64,000 bases of DNA from Marinobacter salarius (GTDB lineage Bacteria; Pseudomonadota; Gammaproteobacteria; Pseudomonadales; Oleiphilaceae): NCBI GenBank assembly GCA_000831005.1, contig CP007152.1, positions 2,604,001-2,668,000 of the forward strand, read 5' to 3'. A model generated the notes under the pieces. That model was given only the letters and a program-made list of their open reading frames with translations, had not been told where the DNA came from and searched no databases. A program made the translations under genes and the position numbers. Below, piece by piece: positions 29,118 to 36,831 of the stretch. Numbering within the stretch: the first letter of the stretch is position 1; each line of letters begins with the position of its first letter.

Positions 29118-29918
29118 TCGGCTGTCCGTGCTCTCGAAAATCTTGTCCGCCGAGGCGGCAACAAAGCCACTGTAGAGCTCTCCGTCAGGCTTGGCATAGC
29201 GACGTGCGAACTCGTAGAAGCAGCTTGGTATGGCCGCCGTCTGATCCGTAAACCGGACGTCGGCGCGGTCCGCCATGGTGGAAGATTGTTCCAGCAGCTC
29301 TTCCGGAGAGCCTTTGATCTCACCTCCGGAACTGTTCACACGGTAACCGTTGTCTTTGAGGGTCTGATTGATTTCAGCCACGGTTTTGAATCGGCTGAGA
29401 TGATTGATGCTCACCGTAAAGTGGTTGGCCCGATAACCCCAAGCCGCTACCCAGGCCGCGTATTCACTTTCCTCCAGCAGGGTCTGGTAGGTGGCGTGGT
29501 CGACATCCCAGTGACGACCGGAATAGAGAAAGTCGTCCCGGGTGACGGCGGTAGGGTCCATCTGGCTCACCAGGCCTTCCACAATGGATTGCAGCGACCC
29601 GGAACACTGATCAACCAGCAATTCGGAAATGAACACCTTGGGGGCAGTCGGATCTGGATGCTCGTAGTGTTTTGCGTACAGTTTCTTGGCGTCGAAGTGA
29701 TAGTCGCCGCCTTCGTGATATCCCAGCGCCAGGAAGTGCGCGGCCAGTTTGTCCAGGTTTACCTTCTCGATGTTGAAGGTACGCAGGGCAATGTGGTCAT
29801 TCACAATTTCGCCGCCCTGGGTGTCATCCAGCAACCGGTGGATATCCTGTGCCGAGGGTGTCACCTCGCAGTAATTGTCCCAAAGGTGGCGGAACAAAGT
29901 ATCTCTATCGGTGTGCAT
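29112..29918 (-). CDS. DUF1338 (2-oxoadipate dioxygenase/decarboxylase-type) protein
   Basis: A 268-residue protein of the DUF1338 family, whose characterised member HglS converts 2-oxoadipate to D-2-hydroxyglutarate in lysine catabolism with a non-haem metal. The expected ligand positions are visible: His in NDHIALRTF, His in RANHFTVSINHL, and Glu in SCFYEFARRY. This version is shorter than the roughly 460-residue HglS, so its substrate may differ. Its start overlaps the end of the upstream arginine N-succinyltransferase gene by 14 bases, indicating co-translation. An amino-acid degradation role is inferred from family and context. Confidence 0.85.
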   Translation of the reverse strand: MHTDRDTLFRHLWDNYCEVTPSAQDIHRLLDDTQGGEIVNDHIALRTFNIEKVNLDKLAAHFLALGYHEGGDYHFDAKKLYAKHYEHPDPTAPKVFISELLVDQCSGSLQSIVEGLVSQMDPTAVTRDDFLYSGRHWDVDHATYQTLLEESEYAAWVAAWGYRANHFTVSINHLSRFKTVAEINQTLKDNGYRVNSSGGEIKGSPEELLEQSSTMADRADVRFTDQTAAIPSCFYEFARRYAKPDGELYSGFVAASADKIFESTDSRT

Positions 29919-31035
29919 GGATGGCCTCCTGTTGTTGGCGCAGTGGAATGGCTGTGGTCGCAGCTCCGCTCTGTGCGGCTGCAAGTTCCATGAAACGGAC
30001 TTCTCCATCGTTGCGCAGATTAAGCGACTTTGCCAGTGCTGCCGGTACCTGCAGGAGATTGTGAGCAGGCAGGTATCGGGCAGCACTGGTGACGGTGGCG
30101 CGGAAATTCGCCGTTTCGGTATTGGTGATGGCCAACAGTCGGCCCTGGCCACCCCGGTTCCATTCCTCGAGCGTCGGTCGCACATCATCAACAATCTGGA
30201 TACGGCAGCCGACGGACGTCGATACCGAGCGGATATCGGCCAGTCTCGCCTCAACGGTCGGGCCGGCATCAAACAGATCCACGTAACCATTATGGCGGAA
30301 CCCTTCGGCTTCGAGCATGGCGAGGGCCGGACGGGTTTGCGGGTGTACCTGCCCGATAACAGCGCGGGCGTTTTCGTCCATCAAATGGGTGTAGAGCGGG
30401 TGTCGGGGCATCAGGTCGGCGATAAAGCCGTTGTCGCCCGTGCCCACCATGCGTGTCACCGTGCTGAAATCAAGATCCACGAAATGGGTCCGCAACCAAT
30501 CCCAGAAGGGCGACTGCCCGCCTTCGTCCGAGATGCCCCGCATTTCAGCGATGACAGTCTCAGCAAAACGCTGCGGATGCTGGGCCATAAACAGAAAGCG
30601 AACCCGGGAGAGCAGCTTGCCCGCGTGCGCCCGCCGAAACCTGGGCCGCAAAAACAGTGTGCAGATCTCGCTGCAACCGGTGTAATGATTGCACATGTTG
30701 AGGACTTCCAGTCGGCGGAGCAGATTCAGTTCCGGCGAGTGGTGAACGACCTGGCTGCGATGATAATGATACAGAGGGCGTCGGATGCCTACAGAGGCTT
30801 CAATACCGGTGGTACCCATGATTTCGCCGGTTTCCGGGTCTTCCAACACGAACAGATAGCCTTCGTCGCCTGGGGTACCGGTATGGCGGTTAAAACTGTC
30901 CATGGAATGACGGATTTTCTGGGTCAGGAAATCACGGTCATCGACCAGTGAGGTGAAACCGGGGCCGGATTCCACGGCAATCTGCTGCAGAGCGGCGAGG
31001 TCTGAGAGGGCAACCGGGCGGATAATCATAGACAT
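29905..31035 (-). CDS. astA: Arginine N-succinyltransferase (AstA/AruF family)
   Basis: Transfers succinyl from succinyl-CoA to arginine (or ornithine), the first step of the AST pathway. The 376-residue protein shows IIRPVALSDLAALQQIA at the start, LFLRPRFRRAHAGKLLSRVR (the CoA site region), and SPFWDWLRTHFVDLDF, all typical. It carries an extra C-terminal segment compared with the usual 340 residues. The other ast genes (astB-E) are absent here; instead it overlaps a DUF1338 gene, and an Lrp-type regulator is divergent. It may therefore act in a different acylation route. The ATG at 31035 (MSMIIRP) starts the conserved part. Confidence 0.88.
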   Translation of the reverse strand: MSMIIRPVALSDLAALQQIAVESGPGFTSLVDDRDFLTQKIRHSMDSFNRHTGTPGDEGYLFVLEDPETGEIMGTTGIEASVGIRRPLYHYHRSQVVHHSPELNLLRRLEVLNMCNHYTGCSEICTLFLRPRFRRAHAGKLLSRVRFLFMAQHPQRFAETVIAEMRGISDEGGQSPFWDWLRTHFVDLDFSTVTRMVGTGDNGFIADLMPRHPLYTHLMDENARAVIGQVHPQTRPALAMLEAEGFRHNGYVDLFDAGPTVEARLADIRSVSTSVGCRIQIVDDVRPTLEEWNRGGQGRLLAITNTETANFRATVTSAARYLPAHNLLQVPAALAKSLNLRNDGEVRFMELAAAQSGAATTAIPLRQQQEAIHAHR

Positions 31036-31165
31036 GTCCTCATCTGCTGACCGCTGGAAGCGGAGAGTGGCAGGGCCAGTATGATGGGGTGTAGTGCCAT
31101 TTTGTAGCGTCAAAAAATGATAAATGATGATATATTATGGCAATTTGACCAGGAATGATGTCGAT
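31036..31165. promoter_or_regulatory. Divergent promoter region astA / lrp-like
   Basis: A 130-base spacer between divergent starts. The half nearest the regulator is very AT-rich, with overlapping TGATAAATGATGATATATTA repeats at roughly 31117-31137. Lrp-family proteins bind AT-rich, loosely palindromic sites and usually control themselves and the divergent gene, so this is the likely operator. No exact consensus could be assigned. Confidence 0.45.
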
Positions 31166-31594
31166 ATGATCAGCAAGCAGGACCAAAGGCTACTATTACA
31201 CCTGCGCCAGAATGCCCGTTGCAGTGTCTCGGACCTGGCCAGGGCACTGGACCTGTCGCGCTCAACGGTGCAGAACCGCATTGCAAAGCTCGAAGCGAGT
31301 GGCGTGATTCGCGGGTATTCCGTTGAGCTTGGAGGCGAGTATACGGCAACCCAGGTGGAGGCCCATGTGTCGATCAAGGTTTTCCAGAAGCTGACGGCTC
31401 GAACCAACGCAGCCCTGGAACAGATCAGCCAGGTATCCCAGTTGTATTCTGTCAGCGGCGAGTATGATCTGATTGCCATCGTCCAGGCTCAGTCCCTGGA
31501 GGAGCTGAGTGCGGTTCTGGACGAAATCGGCAATCTTGAGGGTGTGGAGCGAACCAATTCGGCGGTGGTTCTGGAGACGCGTTTCAGGCGTTGA
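31166..31594 (+). CDS. Lrp/AsnC-family transcriptional regulator
   Basis: A 142-residue regulator with an N-terminal winged helix-turn-helix (DQRLLLHLRQNARCSVSDLARALDLSRSTVQNRIAKLEASGVI) and a C-terminal RAM ligand-sensing domain (VEAHVSIKVF, SVSGEYDLIAIVQ, GVERTNSAVVL). It probably senses an amino acid. It is divergent from astA-DUF1338, which makes that operon the likely target. ATG at 31166 begins the conserved ISKQDQRLL. Confidence 0.9.
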   Translation: MISKQDQRLLLHLRQNARCSVSDLARALDLSRSTVQNRIAKLEASGVIRGYSVELGGEYTATQVEAHVSIKVFQKLTARTNAALEQISQVSQLYSVSGEYDLIAIVQAQSLEELSAVLDEIGNLEGVERTNSAVVLETRFRR

Positions 31595-32218
31595 TACCAG
31601 TATTTCCGGAAATGGTTTGTAAAAGCTGTAATGAGTTTCAACATCTTTGCATATGCGACATATCGTCTGAATGTTGATTCCTCGCCCAGGTCTGTACGCA
31701 TTCAGGTGGCTGATTTTACGGGGCAATGCTATTTAGGGCTGAGATAGGGGGTGGTCATTAGAGCTCGAAGTGGAAAACGCCAAGGTCGTTCGGCTAAAAA
31801 GTGTCAGATTTTGATACGTAGGGTGTAAAGCAAACCAGAAAACTCTGTAAATGTGTTTAAAGTGCAGTGATTGTGTTGGCTCCTGTCTGCAAAAATCTCA
31901 AATCCGTACTTTTTCGTGCTCTCCTGAAAAAATTCCGTCGTCACCCGCTGTCAGCAATGTATGCAGGCGTGCTGTTTTCCGGCGGTCGTGGAAGTTGTCC
32001 AATGTTGGCTGTCGGTCCTGAATGTGCCTGGCTGTTGTTGTTAACTGCCTGTTTGAGCATGGGATTCCGATGGGCCCGTAGTTCGGTTTTTTCACTTGAT
32101 ATCTCGCTGGCATGGAAGCTGCTATTTCCCTGGGGCTCGTCGCGAAGGGCACGACGCCCTGGCCGTTGTTCGCGGCTTCGACGGTCTGAGGACCTGATAG
32201 TCCAAATGGGAGAGAGGA
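31595..32218. other. 624-base region without a convincing gene
   Basis: The stretch between the Lrp-like gene and the haem peroxidase has no reading frame with protein-like composition. One frame is open from 31867 and runs into the peroxidase gene, but it is rich in Arg, Ser and Trp and resembles no family. The first half is AT-rich, the second GC-rich. The last bases contain AGAGAGG, the peroxidase ribosome-binding site. It could hold a long untranslated leader or a small RNA, for which I see no specific evidence. Confidence 0.5.
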
Positions 32219-33766
32219 ATGAATATCAAGGAAACGTTCGAAACGAGCGAAAAAACGTACAAGAAAGTCAACATGTGTCCCGGCCATGGCATGGGCGGAC
32301 GGCACCCGTCACGCAAGGGGCTTGACCAGTTATCCGGCCACGATGACCCAGGCATGTTTGGTCGTATGTTTCCGGGCCTGTCGGCCCTGGATGTGCCAGA
32401 CAACAAGTTACAGGCGCTGGCGGAAGCCATGCTGGATCCCGATCCGACGGACAGTTCACTGGACAATCCGGGCATTCCGGGCGGTTACACCTACTTTGGC
32501 CAGTTTGTCGACCACGACATCACGCTCGATCTGAGCTCTTTGTCCGATAAGAAAAGGGACCCGCTGGGACTGGAGAACTTCCGTACCCCGGCGCTGGACC
32601 TGGATAATGTCTATGGTCTCGGCCCTGACGGCTCACCCCATCTGTATGCCAGGAACCCGGCGGACCCTTCGCAACGTGGTCCCAAGTTGGTGATTGGCCG
32701 GAACATCAACGTCGATTTTGGTGGCATCACCGGCGATTTTGCCAACGACCTTCCCCGCAGCCCGGAAGGCGTGGCATTGATTGGTGACCCGCGCAACGAT
32801 GAAAACCTGCTGGTTGCGCAGACCCACCTGGCCTTCCTGAAGTTCCATAACGCTGTGTGTGACAAGCTGCAGAGCGAGGGCGTAGCGGCTGAACAGCTCC
32901 TGACTGAAGCCAGGAAAACCGTGACTTACCACTATCAGTGGATGGTGCTCCACGACTGGATGGAGCGTCTGTGCGGGGAAGGTGCGACCGACCGAATTCT
33001 CAACGATGGCCGGCAGTACTACCGGTTCAAGAAAACCCCTTACATGCCGGTGGAGTTTTCAGTGGCGGCCTATCGTTTGGGGCACAGCATGGTGCGCCAG
33101 CGCTATAGCCACAACCGGATCTTCGCGGATACCGGTTTTGATCTGTTGTTTGCGTTCTCCGGACTGTCTGGGGACATTATTGGAAATCTCGCACCGCAGC
33201 CTCCCACCGGGCCAACGCCAGTCAGTGTGTTGCCCAGCAACTGGATTATCGACTGGCGGCGCTTCCACGACCTTGACCGTCCATCGTCGATGCCATTCAA
33301 TCCGTCGCGGAAACTGGACCCGTTGTTGGTGGAGGAACTTCATAATCTGCCGGGTGGTGGCGGTAACCTGGCTTTCCGTAATCTCAAGCGCGGCGTGAGC
33401 CTGGGCTTGCCCTCCGGCCAGGATGTGGCCCGTGAAATGGGCGCAGCCAATGCGTTGACTGCCGATGAAATTGTGACCGGGCCGGATGGCGAGGAAGCCA
33501 AGCGCCAGGGGCTGCATGAGTCAACACCGCTGTGGTACTACATCCTGAAGGAAGCGCAGGTGAAAGAGGCCGGTGACCGGCTGGGCCCGGTTGGGGCAGC
33601 CATCGTGTCCGAGGTGTTCGTGGGGTTGATCCACGGTGATCAGCAGTCGTTCCTCTGGCAGGAGGGCAAAGACTGGAAACCATCCCTGCCGGCAGCCACG
33701 CCAGGAACCTTCACCATGGCGGATATGTTGAGGTTTATTGGGGATATCAATCCCCTGGGAGACTGA
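32219..33766 (+). CDS. Animal-type haem peroxidase family protein
   Basis: A 515-residue protein of the peroxidase-cyclooxygenase superfamily. Visible motifs are the distal His at 99 in TYFGQFVDHDITLD, the calcium-loop-like segment LDLDNVYGLGP, GDPRNDENLLVAQTHLAFLKFHN, and the proximal His at 289 in AYRLGHSMVRQRYSHNR. Members oxidise halides, phenols or other small molecules with hydrogen peroxide. No signal peptide is visible, so it is either cytoplasmic or secreted without a classical signal; a GHGMGGRH segment near residue 25 is notable. It stands alone and ends at a strong terminator. Confidence 0.92.
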   Translation: MNIKETFETSEKTYKKVNMCPGHGMGGRHPSRKGLDQLSGHDDPGMFGRMFPGLSALDVPDNKLQALAEAMLDPDPTDSSLDNPGIPGGYTYFGQFVDHDITLDLSSLSDKKRDPLGLENFRTPALDLDNVYGLGPDGSPHLYARNPADPSQRGPKLVIGRNINVDFGGITGDFANDLPRSPEGVALIGDPRNDENLLVAQTHLAFLKFHNAVCDKLQSEGVAAEQLLTEARKTVTYHYQWMVLHDWMERLCGEGATDRILNDGRQYYRFKKTPYMPVEFSVAAYRLGHSMVRQRYSHNRIFADTGFDLLFAFSGLSGDIIGNLAPQPPTGPTPVSVLPSNWIIDWRRFHDLDRPSSMPFNPSRKLDPLLVEELHNLPGGGGNLAFRNLKRGVSLGLPSGQDVAREMGAANALTADEIVTGPDGEEAKRQGLHESTPLWYYILKEAQVKEAGDRLGPVGAAIVSEVFVGLIHGDQQSFLWQEGKDWKPSLPAATPGTFTMADMLRFIGDINPLGD

Positions 33767-33784
33767 TCCGCGCAGACGTACCGA

Positions 33785-33821
33785 GGCGGGGAGGCGTGTG
33801 GTGAATGAGCGCCTCCCCGCC
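33785..33821. terminator. Terminator after haem peroxidase
   Basis: Perfect 12-base-pair GC-rich stem (GGCGGGGAGGCG) with a 13-base loop, between the convergent peroxidase and YebG-like genes. It ends 9 bases before the latter's stop codon. Confidence 0.85.
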
Positions 33822-33830
33822 CATTCTGGG

Positions 33831-34106
33831 TTATGCGTCGGTGGTTTCGTTCAGCAATGAGGGTTTTTTCAGGGCCTTGGCGAACAGGTCCTTTTCCTCG
33901 GCAATGGCGAGTGCCGCTTTTTCCGCCATGGCTTCATCCAGGCCCTCAACTCGCGCCTGTAGAAACTGGGTGATTTCCTCGGCCAGTTCCAGGACTTTGT
34001 CCCGGGCATCGGCTTCCGCTTTGGACGAGAAGAGCATTGTGTCGGGGTGTTTCAGTGCCATCTCCAGTCCATCCCTCTCCGAGTAATACAGCGCTTGTAC
34101 GGCCAT
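33831..34106 (-). CDS. YebG-family protein
   Basis: A 91-residue acidic, helical protein resembling YebG of E. coli, a small SOS-induced protein of unknown function. The common pattern is MAVQALYYSERDG at the start, then FSSKAEADARDKVLELAEEI and a second helix ending AEEKDLFAKAL. No good LexA site lies upstream; the nearest candidate (near 34185) has only one good half, so SOS control is unproven here. Confidence 0.7.
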   Translation of the reverse strand: MAVQALYYSERDGLEMALKHPDTMLFSSKAEADARDKVLELAEEITQFLQARVEGLDEAMAEKAALAIAEEKDLFAKALKKPSLLNETTDA

Positions 34107-34244
34107 GACGTTCTCCAGTGTGTTCCCGCACGTTGTCGTGTCTGGTGGGGTTCATTGAATCTGCGGTGAGTATACTTAAGGTATCTGTATATGTACGGGT
34201 GGTGAACAACGGATGGGTTAAATAAGGGGGCAGTTGCACGGACG

Positions 34245-35216
34245 TTGGCGTGGGGTATGGCCATGCTGCTGACTGTGGTCATGCCGGCCCAGGCCGAATG
34301 GGTACGTGTGAGCGGTACGGCAATGACCACCGCCATAGAGATGGAGTTCTGGACCGAGGATCCGGCCGTGGCCAGCGAGGCAGGAGATGCCGTGCTGGCT
34401 TTGTTCGACCGTATCGACCGTCAGATGAGCCGTTACCGGGAAGATTCCGAACTGTCCCGGGTTAACCGCGAGGCGGCCAACGGACCGGTGGAGGTGAGCG
34501 ACAGTCTCTTTACGGTGCTTCAGCAGGCGCTGAGGATTTCTGAATTGAGCCATGGCGCCTTCGACATCAGCTTTGGTTCCATCGGCTACCTGTACGACTT
34601 TCGCGCCAGACAACAGCCCTCCGATGAAGAGCTGGCGGAAGGCTTGGCAAAGGTGAATTACAGATCGGTGGTGCTGGACCCCAGTGCCAATACCGTCCGA
34701 TTCCTTGATGAGGGGGTGCGGCTGGATCTGGGTGGCATTGCCAAGGGGTATACCGTTGACCGTGGTATCGACATCCTGAAATCGTTCGGCATTCGTCATG
34801 CCCGCTTGAGCGCGGGGGGAGACCTGCGGCTGCTGGGTGATAAGCGCGGCAAGCCCTGGATCGTGGGTATTCGGGACCCCCGATCTGAATCACGCAACGC
34901 TATGGTTTTGCCACTGACCAACGTGGCAGTGTCGACATCAGGCGATTACGAACGCTTCTTTTTTGACGACAACAACGAGCGTGTCCATCATATTCTCTCG
35001 CCCGCGACTGGAAAACCGGCAAAAGGCGTGCAGAGTGTGACCATCCTCGGCGACGACAGCATCACAACCGATGGCTTGTCCACGGCGGTCTTTGTGCTTG
35101 GGGCGGCCAAGGGGCTTGAAATGGTCAATCGGTTAAAGGGCATCGACGCCGTCATCATTGATGAACAGCGTCAGGTGCATTATTCGGACGGGCTGATGCC
35201 GCCGGAAAGGGAGTGA
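34245..35216 (+). CDS. apbE: FAD:protein FMN transferase (ApbE family)
   Basis: Attaches FMN covalently to threonine of periplasmic flavoproteins using FAD. The 320-residue protein has an export signal (LLTVVMPAQA) and the ApbE motifs: AMTTAIEME, SRYREDSELSRVN, LDLGGIAKGYTVDRG, SAGGDLRLLG, VAVSTSGDYER, HILSPATG and DGLSTAVFVLG. The start is uncertain. TTG at 34245 and ATGs at 34257 and 34263 are in frame, and ATG 34213 would give a better signal peptide (KGAVARTLAWGMAM) if one base were missing just after it. ApbE often accompanies TlpA/DUF4266/DUF3570 genes, which lie about 10 kb downstream here. Confidence 0.9.
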   Translation: MAWGMAMLLTVVMPAQAEWVRVSGTAMTTAIEMEFWTEDPAVASEAGDAVLALFDRIDRQMSRYREDSELSRVNREAANGPVEVSDSLFTVLQQALRISELSHGAFDISFGSIGYLYDFRARQQPSDEELAEGLAKVNYRSVVLDPSANTVRFLDEGVRLDLGGIAKGYTVDRGIDILKSFGIRHARLSAGGDLRLLGDKRGKPWIVGIRDPRSESRNAMVLPLTNVAVSTSGDYERFFFDDNNERVHHILSPATGKPAKGVQSVTILGDDSITTDGLSTAVFVLGAAKGLEMVNRLKGIDAVIIDEQRQVHYSDGLMPPERE

Positions 35217-35232
35217 TGCAAAAGGGGTGTGC

Positions 35233-35254
35233 GACCGGGCCCGTAAGCCCGGTC
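35233..35254. terminator. Terminator between apbE and the DUF1501 gene
   Basis: Eight-base-pair stem (GACCGGGC) with a CCGTAA loop, extended less perfectly by flanking GTGTG/CACAC, between convergent genes. Confidence 0.65.
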
Positions 35255-35262
35255 ACGCCGGG

Positions 35263-36825
35263 TCACACAATCGGTTCGAGGGCGATGAGCCGATCACGGC
35301 TGTTTTGATTCCCGAGGCCATGATTGGGGAACCGATCGGAGTTCTCGAACATGCCTTGTTCCCCATGCAGGGCCATGTAGTTGAGCAATACCGTCTGCAC
35401 CAACTGGTTTACGTTGTTGGCCGCAGGGCTCGAGGCGGTTTCCACGGAGGCGTCCGAGCGCATAAAGCCGATCTGGTTGGTGAGGGCAGTGGGTTGGCCT
35501 GCCGGGCTGTAGACCAGGAAGAAAGACGCAGCCGTCTGCTGGTTGTCGCCTGTCCACTCGCCTTTGCCGCGCCCGGCCATGGATTCGTCCAGCCGACCAT
35601 TGCTTGATACGGAGCCGTCGCTGAACACGTACAGCATCAGCGGCGTGCCCGTCCGGTGGGCGTATTCCAGGCAGGCACCCATGCAGCGGCCCGCCAGGTA
35701 GTCCCGCTCTTCACCGGTGCCACGCTCGCCAGTGTGGTAGTCATAACCACCCAGCGTAACGGTACCGGCACCGGCGTAGCCATTCTGGACCAGTTTCATA
35801 ACGGCTGCTGTTTTGCGGATTTCCCGGCCCAGCCGCGAGTTTTCGTTGAACTGGGCTTCGGTGAAAATGCCACCCACGATGTCCGTATCCTGAGATGGAT
35901 CGATAGAAGACGGATCGGCAAAGCGTTCGGTCAGGTCTGCGCTTTTAACATAGCCGCAGTTGACGAGGTCCTTCACCACATCGTCTCTGGTGACAAGTGT
36001 GGTATCGACATTGTCCAGTTTCTTGCGGCTGATGCGCTGGATGGACTCCATCACGGCGACGGCATCGTCCTGATCCAGAATGGCGGTCAGGTCGCCCACG
36101 TCCACCAGCCCCGAAACATCGCTCGGGCGGTCAATCTTGGTGGGGCGTACCTGAGGATTGATCAGGCTCATGGGCGCCATGGAGTTGCCGCCACTTTCTG
36201 AGCTCTGCGAACCCACAAGTGTGAGTAGTTCACCGTCAGCGCCCGCCTTGCTGATGCCGTACATCGGGTTATGGGGGTTATTGCCGGTGTCGTTCTCGGA
36301 ACGGGCGGCAATGATGGCGCCATTGATGAAACCACGGGCGGCAATCGACGTGCTGTCTTGCATGCCCCGCAGGAAACCGCTGTCGGAATGGAACGCCAGG
36401 CCAAACTCCTGGTTCACGAAGGCCGGGTCGTTGGGCAGCATCGTGCCGGGCAAGCCCAGCTTGTTGTAGCCGGCCGTGCTCAGGAAGTCGAACTGGCCAC
36501 CGGATTTGCCCATCAGCACATTCGAGCCGGCGATGTTGGCACCGCCGGCGAGGTCAAAGCAGATAAAGGGAATCTTGCCCGCGCCTGCGGAGGCGATGCC
36601 GCAGGATTCTTTCCAGTCCTCGAGGTCCGGAGACAGCGCTGCAGCCGCCTGTCGTGGATTGGCGAACAAGCTGAACACGGATGCGCCACAGAGGGTGGCT
36701 GCACCGGTCATAAAGCCCTGCGCGATGAACTCGCGTCGGGTTTTCGGTCTTGAGTGATCGCTGTGCAGGAGAGGTTGATCCGTCGCCAGTGCACGTTTGC
36801 GAGAAGGTTTGATATACATGGTCAA
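35263..36825 (-). CDS. Tat-exported DUF1501 family protein
   Basis: A 520-residue protein of the DUF1501 family, which has an alkaline-phosphatase/sulfatase-like fold and unknown activity. The N terminus has a twin-arginine signal (KTRREFIAQGFMTGAATLCGASVF), so it is exported folded, probably with a bound metal. Inside are FICFDLAGGANIAGSNVLMG, GGYDYHTGERGTGEERDYLAG and LYVFSDGSVSSNGR, the usual family landmarks. It is the last gene of a minus-strand trio, starting 6 bases after the LamG c-haem lipoprotein gene. Family members usually sit beside secreted c-type haem proteins, as here. Confidence 0.88.
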   Translation of the reverse strand: MTMYIKPSRKRALATDQPLLHSDHSRPKTRREFIAQGFMTGAATLCGASVFSLFANPRQAAAALSPDLEDWKESCGIASAGAGKIPFICFDLAGGANIAGSNVLMGKSGGQFDFLSTAGYNKLGLPGTMLPNDPAFVNQEFGLAFHSDSGFLRGMQDSTSIAARGFINGAIIAARSENDTGNNPHNPMYGISKAGADGELLTLVGSQSSESGGNSMAPMSLINPQVRPTKIDRPSDVSGLVDVGDLTAILDQDDAVAVMESIQRISRKKLDNVDTTLVTRDDVVKDLVNCGYVKSADLTERFADPSSIDPSQDTDIVGGIFTEAQFNENSRLGREIRKTAAVMKLVQNGYAGAGTVTLGGYDYHTGERGTGEERDYLAGRCMGACLEYAHRTGTPLMLYVFSDGSVSSNGRLDESMAGRGKGEWTGDNQQTAASFFLVYSPAGQPTALTNQIGFMRSDASVETASSPAANNVNQLVQTVLLNYMALHGEQGMFENSDRFPNHGLGNQNSRDRLIALEPIV

Positions 36826-36831
36826 CGTCCT

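Noticed and set aside
31867..32325. Reading frame of about 150 codons upstream of and overlapping the haem peroxidase
   Set aside because: Composition is unlike a protein (Arg/Ser/Trp-rich tail), it overlaps the well-supported peroxidase start in another frame, and no family features are visible.
34185..34198. LexA (SOS) box upstream of the YebG-like gene
   Set aside because: Only one half (CTGTATAT) fits; the other half ends in ACGG and the spacing is wrong for CTGT-N8-ACAG.
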